From contig JAJUBI010000006.1 in the NCBI GenBank assembly GCA_022419385.1, positions 186,001-250,000 of the forward strand: a DNA stretch of 64,000 bases, read 5' to 3'. The stretch is from Paraconiothyrium sp. Pb-2020 (Eukaryota; Ascomycota; Dothideomycetes; Pleosporales; Didymosphaeriaceae). The notes under the pieces were generated by a model that saw only the letters and a list, made by a program, of their open reading frames with translations, was not told where the DNA came from and ran no database searches. Made by a program: the position numbers and the translations under genes. Below are positions 11,051 to 20,787 of this stretch, piece after piece; within the stretch, counting starts at the first letter, position 1; each line of letters opens with the position of its first letter.

Positions 11051-11446
11051 ATGAAGATCAACGTTATCTCTACCATTGCCTCGCTAGTCGCAATGACTGT
11101 TGCCATCCCAGTCAACCTCGAGGGTACGGAATTATTACTGTAATTTCTATGTAGCTCTACTCATCCTTTGTTTGTAGGAGCTCATATGTCTAAACGGGCT
11201 CCCCTAGACGCCGATGAGCTTTATGCCAAGCCCAATTTCCCTCCCACTCTATCGAACGCCGTGAACGACAAGAGATCCCCCCTGGATGCCGACGAATTGT
11301 ACGCCAAACCCAATTTTCCTCCCACTTCTCCGGATGCCGAGAAAGATAAAAGGTCTCCCCTTGATGCTGATGAGCTGTATGCCAAGCCCAACTTTCCCCC
11401 CAATTCATTGAACGCCGAGAAAGACAAGAGGGCTTTTATCGCTTAG
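11051..11446 (+). CDS. Secreted KR-repeat RiPP precursor (dikaritin/ustiloxin-type, Kex2-processed)
   Basis: Two exons (11051-11123, 11178-11446) encode 113 aa. Residues 1-19 or so (MKINVISTIASLVAMTVAI) form a signal peptide. The mature part is three 26-residue repeats, each preceded by a Lys-Arg site (codons at 11192, 11270, 11348) with a final KR at 11426, then AFIA and stop. Each repeat has an invariant block (A/S)PLDADELYAKPNFPP and a variable 8-residue spacer ending D before KR. Established knowledge: fungal precursors of ustiloxins, phomopsins, asperipin and epichloecyclins are secreted, repeat-bearing and cut at KR by the Kex2 protease, with UstYa-family proteins encoded beside them. 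Here two UstYa-like genes flank it. The core probably lies in ELYAKPNFPP, whose Tyr could be the crosslinked residue (inference). The alternative is a plain KEP-type secreted peptide without cyclisation. Confidence 0.9.
11198..11431 (+). repeat. Three 78-bp coding repeats of the precursor
   Basis: Units start at 11198, 11276 and 11354. Within the 15 invariant codons after the first residue, pairwise nucleotide differences are many but all synonymous (for example CTT/TTG/CTG Leu, TAT/TAC Tyr, AAG/AAA Lys), whereas the 24-nt spacers vary in amino-acid sequence. Confidence 0.95.
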
Positions 11447-13157
11447 TTTTACTTTTGTGAGACCAACGTTCTAGTGCCCTTGGGACAAAGGTTACGGCTC
11501 ATCTTAGCTGCTGCAGGAGCGGGGAAAGGATGAGTTACACTAGGCTCATGCTTTCTTGGAGGAGTTTCGTACAGACGAACCACTCGCGTGGGCACTCATT
11601 TTCTATCTATGAGACGGCGTGCTTATGACTGGGGCTATTTGAACATCCAGTTAGCGCACTTCCAGTCTAGCCGATCACTCAATACTTCGAAAAATTACAC
11701 AACTAGTTGAAGCCAGGCTAACACATGCATCGATGTACTTACATTATCGTTCATTGTGCTGCGAACGCGTATTTGACCAGGGGCCTTCGATAGTGTCTGA
11801 CCGTGATAGACTTTGCAGCAAGACTCGTTCCTTTGGATATGACATCAAGCGTCGCTCTGCCTGTCACACTTGGCTTACAAAACTACGGCAGAGGAGCGAG
11901 CAAGTGCTGAATTGACCACTTCAGAAAGGTGGAGCCGCGACTTCAACTTGTGCAAAGTAGTACGTGAATGGTCCGACTTGCAGGGTTTCGCTTGTATGAT
12001 AGAAGTAGAATAAAGTAAGGAAATCGTACCGCAAGATACGCCCGTTTGTCCTTCTGACACGGAGGCACGCGGTCTCAACGGCTGGGCACGGACGTGTTCG
12101 AAACGGAAGTGCTCGAAGAAAGCTGCGATCGAGGTTGTGCAGCACCAGGAAGTGGGGTCGCGCCTTTGTACTTTGACCAGGTAAGGAAACATCCGAAGAG
12201 GGAGGCTAGATGCTCTGTTTTTTACCGATACAGCGGAGCTATAGTAGGCGGTTTGATGCTGTCAACTTCAGCTTCGATTCTGCAACGACGCTTGATAAAA
12301 TAATTTGAAGCGGACTCACGATTCGTCTATAGCGAAATCAAGACTACCATAGGTAACTCATCATCGCGTTGCTGCTCGTGGGCGTCCTTGTTCTGAAGTC
12401 GGCCGCGTTGTCGTGGAAAGCGAGCGCGGGTGCATCCGCCTCAACCATGCTTAAGTTAGGGGATGCTTATTATAGTTGAGGTCTCGTGGTTGCTCGCACC
12501 GCTCGAAACGTGCCGAAATCTGAAAAAGAAGAAAACCTCCCCATGTATTGAAGCAGACATCTTCACCATAGACCATGATATGTCTGTTATGGAGGCGAAT
12601 GTTGGGTATTCATATGGTAGTGTACGTGCCCAGTGCAGGCGCCCGCAGGTGCAGGTGGATGGTAGGTCTGGTAGGGCCTGCTGACCCACTTTTCGCCCCG
12701 GCGCTAATCCTGTTGGGATACTTCGAGCACCACAAGGCAGCAACCGCTCCCAATGCGGGGGCTCATTTCGGTACACTTCTTCTTTGCGCAGATACGCACG
12801 AAAAAAGCTCGAAGTCGCGTATGTAAGACTTTGCATCGACCCGAAGACCACAATAACTCGGCCATCAGCAGTAGAACAAGTACAACTTGAGAGGATCAAC
12901 GAGGCTGGACTGCATCGAACATTCAGGTTGTAGTGTTGTGTACGCAAGGATTTGGACACCAAAACTCCATTCAAAAGGTCCCACCGACCGTCGAATATGT
13001 TCAATTCACGTAGGCGACGAACTCTGAAGCAGCTCGTGTGAGTTCCCCCTCTTCTTCGAGGCGACTTGATTCGGATAACGCAAGACACAATCCTTCCAGG
13101 AAGAGCATGCATGCATATGCGTCATATTTAGCTGATATATGAGCCAGGAACCGGTAC
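11447..13157. other. 1.7-kb stretch inside the putative RiPP locus without a supportable gene
   Basis: Several ORFs of 60-218 codons occur on both strands (the longest at 12456-13112, minus), but none shows a motif, signal peptide, convincing splice continuation or family resemblance. A decayed cluster gene is possible. I see no clear repeat. Confidence 0.5.
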
Positions 13158-14258
13158 GTGAGGAAGCATGGGAAACAATCCCGCGACCAGCGTGATCAAG
13201 AGATGAAGTCTCGAAGCGCATTACTCAGCCTACCTCGTGAACTGCGCGACGAGATAATCGCGCTAGTCGTAGCAAGTCGTCGTCCCAGCCTGCAAAATGC
13301 TGCCGAACTCGAGATGCAGAGTAGGGTGCCTTTGGACATTTCGAACGCTTGGGGTGGCAGCGGCCTTTACCTGGAGGAACAGAGCGCATACACTTCCAAT
13401 GCGGGCGGTCTGCTCCTCGCAAACAAACAACTACGGTCCGAGACGCAAAGCGCTCTTGAACGTCTCGATCTCGACCTCGCTCACGAACTAGATGTCAAAC
13501 TCGTCGATGAGCGCTTCACTGCGCCCACCTGGACTTTCATACCCATACCGACGCGACACTTCAAACATGTTCGTGCTGTGTTTCAGAGTGTAGGAGTCTG
13601 GCAACAACCCCCGACGCCCAGTAAGTTCAAAATGGCCTATCCTTGGGCCTATGGGTGCGGCGGACCACCAGCCTACGTCTGGCAATTCTACAGTATCCTT
13701 CGGCACTTTCTGACCTACGGAGTTGACGTCCCACGTCCGACTACCACTCCTGATTTCATCTCGGTCGAGAATCTAGAGCTTGATTTTATCGATCCTGAGG
13801 ATACCGATTTGCTTCCTCCAGAAGGGCAAACGTCCATTTGGGAAGCTCGTTGCAGGCGTTCACGCTCACGAGACCCTCAGGGGCCAGAGCTGCTCCGCCC
13901 AGAATGGCTCGCTAGGGATCTTGCAAACCAGATGCTAGCTATGTTTCGCATGAGCTATCACATGGCTGAATATGCATGCATGTTCCACGGGCGCATCGGG
14001 TATATGGTTTTCAAGGTCAACGGGACTATCATCGAGGAGATTGATGTGGGGCAGTTGCTTGCCGATTTGAAGTTCAATGATAGCTTTGGTAATGTGAGTA
14101 GGGAAGATCGTGTGGAGAAGTGGACAAGTTGGAAGGAAGAGGCTCAAGAGCTGAGGAAGAAACGTGGGCTGAAGACGGTAGATTTTGAGGATGGCTGGCA
14201 AGAGGAGGCTAGAAATTGGGCAGCACAGCACTACGCGAAGTATCCATCGTTGTGCTAA
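13158..14258 (+). CDS. Hypothetical protein with F-box-like N terminus
   Basis: Intronless, 366 aa; a second in-frame ATG at 13203 (MKSRSALLSLPRELRDEII) may be the true start. The LSLPRELRDEIIALV segment resembles the F-box-like opening of many uncharacterised Pezizomycotina proteins. The middle includes HFKHVRAVF and VENLELDFID, typical of these proteins; the C terminus is charged. No catalytic motif, signal peptide or membrane segment is visible. It lies between the precursor and UstYa-like B, but nothing ties it to peptide maturation. Function unknown. Confidence 0.75.
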   Translation: MRKHGKQSRDQRDQEMKSRSALLSLPRELRDEIIALVVASRRPSLQNAAELEMQSRVPLDISNAWGGSGLYLEEQSAYTSNAGGLLLANKQLRSETQSALERLDLDLAHELDVKLVDERFTAPTWTFIPIPTRHFKHVRAVFQSVGVWQQPPTPSKFKMAYPWAYGCGGPPAYVWQFYSILRHFLTYGVDVPRPTTTPDFISVENLELDFIDPEDTDLLPPEGQTSIWEARCRRSRSRDPQGPELLRPEWLARDLANQMLAMFRMSYHMAEYACMFHGRIGYMVFKVNGTIIEEIDVGQLLADLKFNDSFGNVSREDRVEKWTSWKEEAQELRKKRGLKTVDFEDGWQEEARNWAAQHYAKYPSLC

Positions 14259-14288
14259 GTAGATATGATATATCATTAGGGGTCGTAG

Positions 14289-14853
14289 TTATCTGATACT
14301 TCGGTCATCTGGATCTTCGCCTCCATCTGAATCTTCGTCGTTATCTGAACCTTCTTCAAACCCATCGTGTTCCCGAACTTCCTCTATCGTGAATGGAACG
14401 GCCTTGCACATTGGACATTGACCAGGTTTCAATTTCAGTTCACGCTCCTTCTTATCAAAAAACCACTCGCCGGTCTTCACATCTTCTGTGACGTCAAGAG
14501 TCAGCATATCCTTTCGAATCTGGTACGGTAGAGGGCTATGACTTACTCGTCGATGCCTGAAGATCACGGCGCATATTACCCAAAAGTAAACTCATCGCCT
14601 CATGACCTGTTTTTGACATTTCGGTGTTCTCGTTGAGCAGCTGCCATGGGCGATAACCGCGCCACATATATCCGATGCATTTAGCTTTGTACATGATGTC
14701 TCCGTCGAAGATCGTGTCCAGGATGACATCGAAACTGCCGTGTTTTTGCGAAGGACTATAGAGAGCGCGCGCAACGTCAGTGATACTCACTGCGAGTTCT
14801 TTCTCGAACTGTAGCGCAGCCAGACGCGATTCGATCGATCCAGTGTTGGACAT
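14289..14853 (-). CDS. Hypothetical acidic-tail protein with one CxxC
   Basis: Two exons (14853-14547, 14485-14289) give 167 aa; splicing joins DLQAST to KDVKTGEWFF and keeps frame. The N half is helical (LAALQFEKELAVSITDVARAL); the C half has GQCPMCKAVPF, possibly half of a zinc site, then a tail rich in Asp/Glu/Gly/Ser. A TATA-like TATATATAA on the minus strand lies at about 14981-14990. It is convergent with the upstream F-box-like gene, only 30 bp between ends. I do not recognise the family. Confidence 0.65.
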
Positions 14854-15813
14854 TGTGTTGAGGTTAAATGGGTCGTAGTATGATCTGCGTGAACTTGTTC
14901 AGATGTAGATGGTAATGACAAGAGCTTGAATTGTAATAGAGTGCTGATTATGCCTGCAAGACTACATGCAGGAGCATTCTCTTATATATAACCTAAATCA
15001 GTGTGGTGGCTGGATCACTGACGCGCGCGGTGAACATGACTAGCTCGCGATGTGTGGCCAACATGAGCCATGGACCTGACTTCCAGGTCTTTGACATTGA
15101 CAAAGTGGATGACTGTAGAGTAATAGTGGGGATGTGTGAGGTTACTCAAATACATGGACGGATCTCGAGCCCTCATATGGCCGCTGCACCGTCAGTTTGC
15201 AGTCATCATCCACTAAATCATTGGTAAGGACCATGCCCAGGAGGGGAGTCACATCTCGCAACCCAACGATGACGACGAACATACCCGACAGTGTGCAGGA
15301 ATCACATTGATGGAGTCGATGGTATGAGTCTCTCCATGGTCATCGACTAAAATATTTAGCGGAATTGAGGTGATGCGTGATGTCCACGAGTGTCACTCAC
15401 AGAGGTACCGGAAAACTAGTACGCTTATGGCATAGCGTCATTCTTGGTGGGAACAGCAAACCTCCCGGCACGATCGCACACAACCACCTGCAACCACCAG
15501 CACGATCGCGAGCAACGAAACCTCGCCTGATCTTGCAGTTCCTGAGGAACCTCGTGATGTTGTTTCACAAGTCCACGGCAGCCGCCTGTCAGCCCAGACA
15601 AGCCAAGCTCCAGGCATGAGACGTTTCGCATCCACGTCCCGCGTTTGAGGCTAGCGACATGGACGTCGCTCTTCAAGATGCCGCCGCCTTCGTACCGAAG
15701 CCTTCCTTCCCTATCCATTCTTTGCCTTGCGAGGCTCCCATTTCGATTACAATTCTATTCAGTTGCACCTGGTGTGCTTTTGTCTATATTCTTTCTTTTA
15801 TCGTACTTCCATA
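14854..15813. promoter_or_regulatory. Divergent intergenic upstream of UstYa-like B
   Basis: 960 bp holding the promoter of the 14.3-14.85 kb gene (TATA-like at about 14981-14990) and that of UstYa-like B. ORFs under 100 codons here carry no supportable signal. No copy of the 20-mer promoter repeat found at 10.6-10.8 kb was noticed. Confidence 0.5.
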
Positions 15814-16716
15814 ATGTCGCAAGCGTACCGAGCAGTGCCCGTGGAGGAACAATCACAGTCGAGTGGCGACGATGCGAGCGTAAATGAGAAGTTCGAATGG
15901 AGGGCAGAAAAGAGAACGCTTTCGCAGCGGATACGGAATGCTTCGACAATGAATTTAGCATGGATAGTGCAAGCTGTTATGTTGTCCGCATCGATAACGT
16001 TCTTCGCCCTCGGAGTGTGCATGCGAACCACAAAGCAAGCGGATGCTATACCAACAACATTCTGTAAGAAGCTAGTCCTTTGAAAAGAGTTCAGGCTGAC
16101 AGCGAGTGCAGCGCCGGTTAACGAGGCTGTCGAATATCGCATTCAGCATTTCGACCTCAAACCTATTCCTGATGGTCCCTTCGTTGGCAAAGGTCCTCAA
16201 GTAGACGCGATGTGGGATTGGGCAACAGACGGAGGTACGATGCCTTCTTGATTCAGCAACTAGACAAAGAGATACTGACCAATACCAGTCCCGGACACCA
16301 TGGTCACCCGCGAGGAAATGATCAAGATGAACATGGATCCCGAAGGCGCCCTCATGGTCACCGATCCAGCAACTGGAAAACGCGGCTACCGCGTCGCTAT
16401 CGAAGTCTTCCACCAATTGCACTGCCTGAACCTGCTTCGACAAGCCAACTGGAAGGCCCATTATGCGAAGCTAGGCGGTGATACATCTGCGGAACCTGAG
16501 GACTTGCACGGCCATCTCGACCACTGCATTGATGCGCTGAGACAGTTCGTCATGTGCCAGTCGGATGTAAACGTGTTCCCCTTCCGGTTTCCGTTCAACG
16601 ACGGCGACCCATGGCCGGACTACAGCTCGCCTAGGATGTGCCGCAACTATGAAAAAGTACGGGAGTGGGCCGTTGAACATGGGGTTGCACAGGGTGTGGA
16701 TGAGCCGGAACACTAG
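15814..16716 (+). CDS. UstYa-family (DUF3328) oxidase-like protein B of a putative RiPP cluster
   Basis: Three exons (15814-16063, 16112-16234, 16289-16716) encode 266 aa. A membrane segment spans about residues 47-69. The two hallmark motifs are HQLHC at 166-170 and HLDHC at 200-204, followed by IDALRQFVMCQSDV, the standard UstYa-family pattern. The C terminus contains MCRNYEKVREWA, also typical. The two introns are 48 and 54 nt and all junctions are in frame. Family knowledge: paired UstYa/UstYb homologues act together on dikaritin precursors. It differs strongly from UstYa-like A in loop lengths, so the two are paralogues rather than a recent duplication. It is 4.4 kb from the precursor gene. 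An upstream in-frame ATG at 15727 is less likely. Confidence 0.93.
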
Positions 16717-17202
16717 AAAATATCAGGATCATCGATCCTCCCACTGTACATATAAACCAGATCAGACCAGACACCAGAAGTCAAATGTTGTCTATATTGA
16801 CTCTAGGAGTTTTGTTACCATGAGGATTCGACGTCTACAGAGAGTGCTGTTCCTAGACGCCGATTCTTTATGGTAACAAGACTCCTGGAGTCAATATAGA
16901 CAATACCAGAACTCATTGTATTCTAGACTTAAGTCGCTCAGAGAATCTCGACGATTGGAGACCCTGTCAACGCCATGTACCTCGCCCCCGTGTTCCAAAC
17001 TTTTGCGTGCACCTTGTTGACATGAGGCTTTCATAGACTGCAAGGCGACCCTTAGGCTGGTAATTCGTTATCTTGGTTCCTGGGTAAGCAGCCACGGCAC
17101 GTGACCGCGCGTTTCTAGTGGACGCGCCGAACACTGAACCCTGCAAACGAGCAGCTCTAACCTCACGTCAATCCTACATTCACACCCGCGAGCTTTCCTA
17201 AC
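16717..17202. other. Intergenic between UstYa-like B and ORC6
   Basis: 486 bp. It holds the long inverted repeat described separately and, toward its right end, the ORC6 promoter. No ORF is supported. Confidence 0.5.
16788..16903. mobile_element. 116-bp inverted-repeat element (MITE-like or strong hairpin)
   Basis: Left arm 16788-16821 begins TTGTCTATATTGACTC; right arm 16870-16903 ends GAGTCAATATAGACAA. The 34-bp arms pair with only about two mismatches and flank a 48-bp loop. It starts 71 bp after the UstYa-like B stop codon. No clear target-site duplication is visible, so it could be a miniature transposon, a solo fold-back or a 3'-end hairpin. Confidence 0.7.
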
Positions 17203-18354
17203 ATGAGCAAAGCAACGATCGAGCAAGCCCTTACGGGCCTCATTCCGACTCTCTCTGGTACACTTCCTCCGGAGTTGGTCGATCTCGCGTTGTCTTTGCT
17301 TGCGCGATCCCGCAGCGTCGCACATTCCCTGAAGCCTGATGAAGAGATCGCACGACCGTACGCATGTGCGCAATTAGCGTGTGAAAGGTGCGCATGTATC
17401 CCCAAGGCTTTATAGCGTTTCTTGACCGATTGCAGGCTGAAGAAGCGCCTCAATCTCCCCGCCATCACACCCCGACCGCCATGTCCGCCGCGCATTTACA
17501 AGAAGCTATACAATTACCTCGAGAGCGCTCTCCCCGCACCAGCAGCGACCGTAAGAGAGCCTCAGACACCTCGCAAAAACGCTTCCAGCGCCCCGCCATC
17601 TGCGCGAGGCACCCCAAAAACGCCTAGGACGCCATTGAGCGCCAAACCGACACCGAAGAGCACGCGCAGAGACGGGAGTAAGGACCGAGAGCTTCCAGGA
17701 TGGGTTCCGCCAACTATTCGCGCGCTTCTCAGAGTGTTTCAATATCCCAATGCCGCAGGACACATCTACACAGGTGTAGAGATCATCCTGCCACTGCTCG
17801 CGCGAATGTCTGCCGCGGCCGCCGAAACGCCCAGCAAGCGTCCGAGACGAGCTGCAGCAATATCCAAACCATCTATATCTGAGATATCGGAAAGCCGCAT
17901 ACTTGGCCTTATTGCGGTATTGTCGTTTTACGTCCTCAATCGGATGCTGGACCAAGATATCACGCCTGAGCAGTTCACCGAATGGCGTGACAAGGCCGTC
18001 GAAACACTTTTGAAATCGCCGGCAGCAAAGGATGTGTCTAAAGCTGACCTAGAAACCGAAGTTGAAACGCTCATGCCCATGGCACAAGAGGAAGGATGGG
18101 TGCGGATGGAGTGGTTCCTGAATGTTCTCCCACCCAGCGCTGAAGAGATGGAGGGTGTGGAAATGACGAATGGAGCACCCCCAGTAATTGCCAATCGAAG
18201 TCGCAGCTTGCGCGACGGAGGGAGCAGTTACATAGGGCTGGGAACCATGATGCAGGACGCTACTGATTACCTAGGTGAACGACAACGCGAGGGTTATGCG
18301 AGGTGGAAGGCGGGCATCATGGCGCGCGTGGAGGCTATGGAGGCATCATCATAG
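17203..18354 (+). CDS. orc6: Origin recognition complex subunit 6
   Basis: Two exons (17203-17387, 17436-18354), 367 aa; splicing restores ACERLKKRLNL. The N-terminal cyclin-box-like ORC6 fold is recognisable: IEQALTGLIPTLSGTLPPEL, then RPYACAQLACERLKKRLNLP and RIYKKLYNYLESAL. A low-complexity Ser/Pro/Thr/Lys linker (about residues 100-150) with several TP/SP sites suggests CDK regulation. The second cyclin-box region starts near LPGWVPPTIRALLRVF. Known role: part of ORC, which marks replication origins and helps load MCM. The start follows from the conserved N terminus. Confident identification. Confidence 0.93.
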
Positions 18355-18655
18355 AGAATGAACATACTATGCTTGTAAATCAATGCCCTTCAGCCCTAAT
18401 CACATCCACGACCATATATACGATAGACATGAGCACTTGCTCATGTATCACAGACTACTTCACGGCCACTGACTACATCGAATACGTACGAATATGAATC
18501 TTGAGCATTCTTTTATTGGTACCATCGGCGACCCCTTAAGTCTATGTTTAGCTTCTATTCTACCCGATCTACTCCGAGCGCCGGATTCTCAGACATCATT
18601 CAGACACCGTAGAGATGATCCATGTGCAGTATTCCGCAAGCTCGCCACGTTCTCA
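18355..18655. other. Convergent intergenic, no gene seen
   Basis: 301 bp between ORC6 and the 3' end of the small minus-strand gene. It should hold both 3' UTRs. Nothing else is visible. Confidence 0.5.
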
Positions 18656-19276
18656 CTATAAACCATTTTCCAAACCCTCTATTGAGATGTCAGTATGTAT
18701 CAACGTATGTCAACCGAATGAAGCTAGACTCACCACCATCGATGACGCCATCTTCTTGCTCAGAAGCAGGAGTATCGTCCAGGACCGCAGGACGATACTC
18801 CTCAGTAACATCCACGCCATCTATTCTTGAATCAGTATTCGTTCAACAAAGCGTATCAAGTGCCTCCAAGCTCACCGGTCGCAGCCCCCAAGTCAGCCTG
18901 GCTCGACGCCAGCAGGTCCTCCAGCGCCTGATCCACCCGCTGGTGGTCATCCGCAGAATGGATCAACGACTGCCAGATGCCACCGACATGATCCTTATAC
19001 ACGATAGCTTTGGCCTGGTAGACGGTAATCCCCTCAGGGGACAGCTTCGAGCAGATGATTACGGCGAAGCTGACGGAGCGCGCCATAGAGGAGGTAGTTG
19101 TGGTGGGTCGGAGACGCGGACCCCAAAGGGCTTGAATAGCCTCTGGGGCTTGGTTAGAGAGGTAGATTTGAGGTAGGTAGAATGTACATACCAATGATTT
19201 GCGCCTTGAGCGCAGTTTCGAGCTCGAGCTCGCGGATACGGGCGGAGATGTAGGCGGCTTGCTCCACGGTACTCAT
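18656..19276 (-). CDS. Hypothetical small protein, intact copy of a tandem duplication
   Basis: Four exons (19276-19192, 19142-18876, 18820-18734, 18678-18656) give 153 aa. It starts MSTVEQAAYISARIREL; the core has ALWGPRLRPTTTT, FAVIICSKLSPEGITVY and a helical segment SLIHSADDHQRVDQALEDLL; the tail is acidic. No signal peptide or known domain. The same core appears in the copy about 1.16 kb away, together with a shared promoter segment (19356-19414 versus 20516-20574), so the unit was duplicated with its promoter. A TATA-like TATATAAATCC on the minus strand lies about 85 bp upstream of the ATG. Exons 3 and 4 are short and less certain. Function unknown. Confidence 0.6.
18768..18802. repeat. 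13-bp perfect inverted repeat within exon 3
   Basis: Arms AGGAGTATCGTCC (18768-18780) and GGACGATACTCCT (18790-18802) flank a 9-bp loop. It is inside the predicted third exon of the small minus-strand gene and would form a stable RNA hairpin. Confidence 0.8.
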
Positions 19277-19355
19277 GTTTGCAGTGCGATGGAGGCTCTG
19301 ATGGGGTAGAAACAGGCGTTTGAGGGGGTTATAGGGAGGGTTTGAAGGCGGCGGT

Positions 19356-20574
19356 GGATTTATATATTCGAGGACCGTGGAGATAATTCAACCAGTGCGT
19401 GATTTGACAGCAACGCGTCTTTTCAACCGGATCTATGCCCAGCGGCATTTCTTTAACCCCATCATCTTTAAAGCGTCCTCCTCGACAGTCTCCAACTCCA
19501 CTACCTCCTGCGTGACACCCTGCGCGGCCAATCTCGCTTTCTCCAACTTCCTCTCCATCACATCTTCGGCGGTCTTGTTGTTTATGTGAAGGATCTCTCG
19601 CAGAAGATCTGGTGCATGGCACGCAATCTTGTCTACAGCCCTTTGCACCAGTTCATCGGTGGCGACGTGTGTACGAGAGGCTACCAGTACAGGAATCCGT
19701 AATGATAAGAAGCAGACGATGAGGTCTGCAATGGTGTCCGTTTTTCCGCTCCCGGCACTTGCGTTCCCAACGAGGATGCTGCCGCGACAGCCTGTCAGCG
19801 CAGTACCTATCAACGTCCCCTGGTGCTCGTCTCGTGAGTCAATGATCTCCTGGATTAAGTCGAGCACTTTGCCCTGGCGCTCCTCGTTATCCGGAGATAG
19901 ACGCGCGTATTCGACGACGAAGTCGGGTGAATGTCTTTTAGCATTGATCTGACCTGTGTATGTCTCCCAAATTGAGAAAAACGACATCGGGTTCATGTAC
20001 TGTGGGATAGCCGGACCGGGTAGGACGAATATGGTAACGGTGGTCGCCTTCGCTACTAGGCGGTGCATAGCGACTTCAAGCTCTGCTCCAAGGTCTTGAT
20101 CGCCTGAACGATGGAATGTTGACACCCGCCGAGCGGATCCTGGGTTCGGGAGCCGTAGCTTTATGGCATGGACTCGGTAGCCGTTGGCCGGCAGCTTGGT
20201 AGTGTGTTGTCACCCCATCGGCGGCGAGCTTCGGGTAGGTGATGATCGAGAATTTCAAACCACCGTCGGGACGAAGAAGGCGAGGACCCCAGAGCGCCGT
20301 CATGTATTCTGGAATTGAGTCAGTAGAAGAGAGACATGCGGGATACGGAGAGACGTACTTGCATCGGTGACGTTGAGCGCGTTCTCGAATGCAAGCTCGC
20401 GCATTCGATCGTGGATATGAATAGTTGACTGGTTGGGGGCGCTCATGGCGGCGACCGCGAGCGTTGTTGGGAGATGAGAATATATAGTTCGTAGGGACAT
20501 TCTGAGTGCGGCTCCGGATTTATATAGTCGGGTATTGTGTAGTTTTCCAAGCAGTGCCTGATTTGGCAGGAACG
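19356..20574. repeat. Duplicated promoter segments of the two small paralogues
   Basis: The segment GGATTTATATA(T/G)TCG ... CAGTGC(G/C)TGATTTG(A/G)CAG(C/G)AACGCG occurs at 19356-19414 and 20516-20574. It includes the TATA-like element of each minus-strand gene. This shows that the duplication covered promoter plus coding region. Confidence 0.75.
19433..20446 (-). pseudogene. Frameshifted duplicate of the neighbouring gene, running into a truncated SF1-helicase segment
   Basis: Exon 1 (20446-20359) and exon 2 (from 20308) read MSAPNQSTIHIHDRMREL...ALWGPRLLRP...FSIITYPKLAADG, homologous to the 18.66-19.28 kb gene. The homology then continues in another frame (STFHRSGDQDLGAELEVAM, matching SLIHSADDHQRVDQALEDL of the copy), implying an indel near 20190-20215. 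That second frame stays open to 19433 and encodes a P-loop GNASAGSGKT and LVASRTHVATDELVQR, which are motifs I and Ia of UPF1/DNA2-like SF1 helicases. Motifs II-VI are absent. No intron that fixes the frame without deleting conserved residues was found. It may be a fusion remnant. A cryptic intron is the alternative. Confidence 0.6.
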
Positions 20575-20787
20575 CGGCGGGTGAAGATAGTGGAGATTCT
20601 GACTCTGGATGCAGAAAGATAAAAGCGAGCAAGAACCACCTCTTATATATTTGGGTTTACGGTTTGCTCGGAGTCACACTCAAGGTCTTCTTCGCTTGAG
20701 AATATCAAACTACTGGTGACCTGCCTTGCAAAATAATTGCTATGTGATGTCTCTCTGTGCTAATTCGTCAAGTGATACAATAGCAAA
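20447..20787. other. Intergenic: promoter of the frameshifted copy
   Basis: 341 bp with a TATA-like CTATATAAATCC (minus strand) at about 20516-20527 within the duplicated promoter segment, and the 3' region of the secreted-protein gene. Nothing else is seen. Confidence 0.5.

Noticed and set aside
11190..11427. Minus-strand ORFs with internal repeats over the precursor
   Set aside because: They are the antisense reading of the KR-repeat precursor; periodicity comes from the coding repeats.
12456..13112. 218-codon minus-strand ORF within the RiPP region
   Set aside because: Arg/Ser/Cys-rich composition of random type, no domain, no signal peptide, no splice partner. Kept only as a remark in the gap entry.
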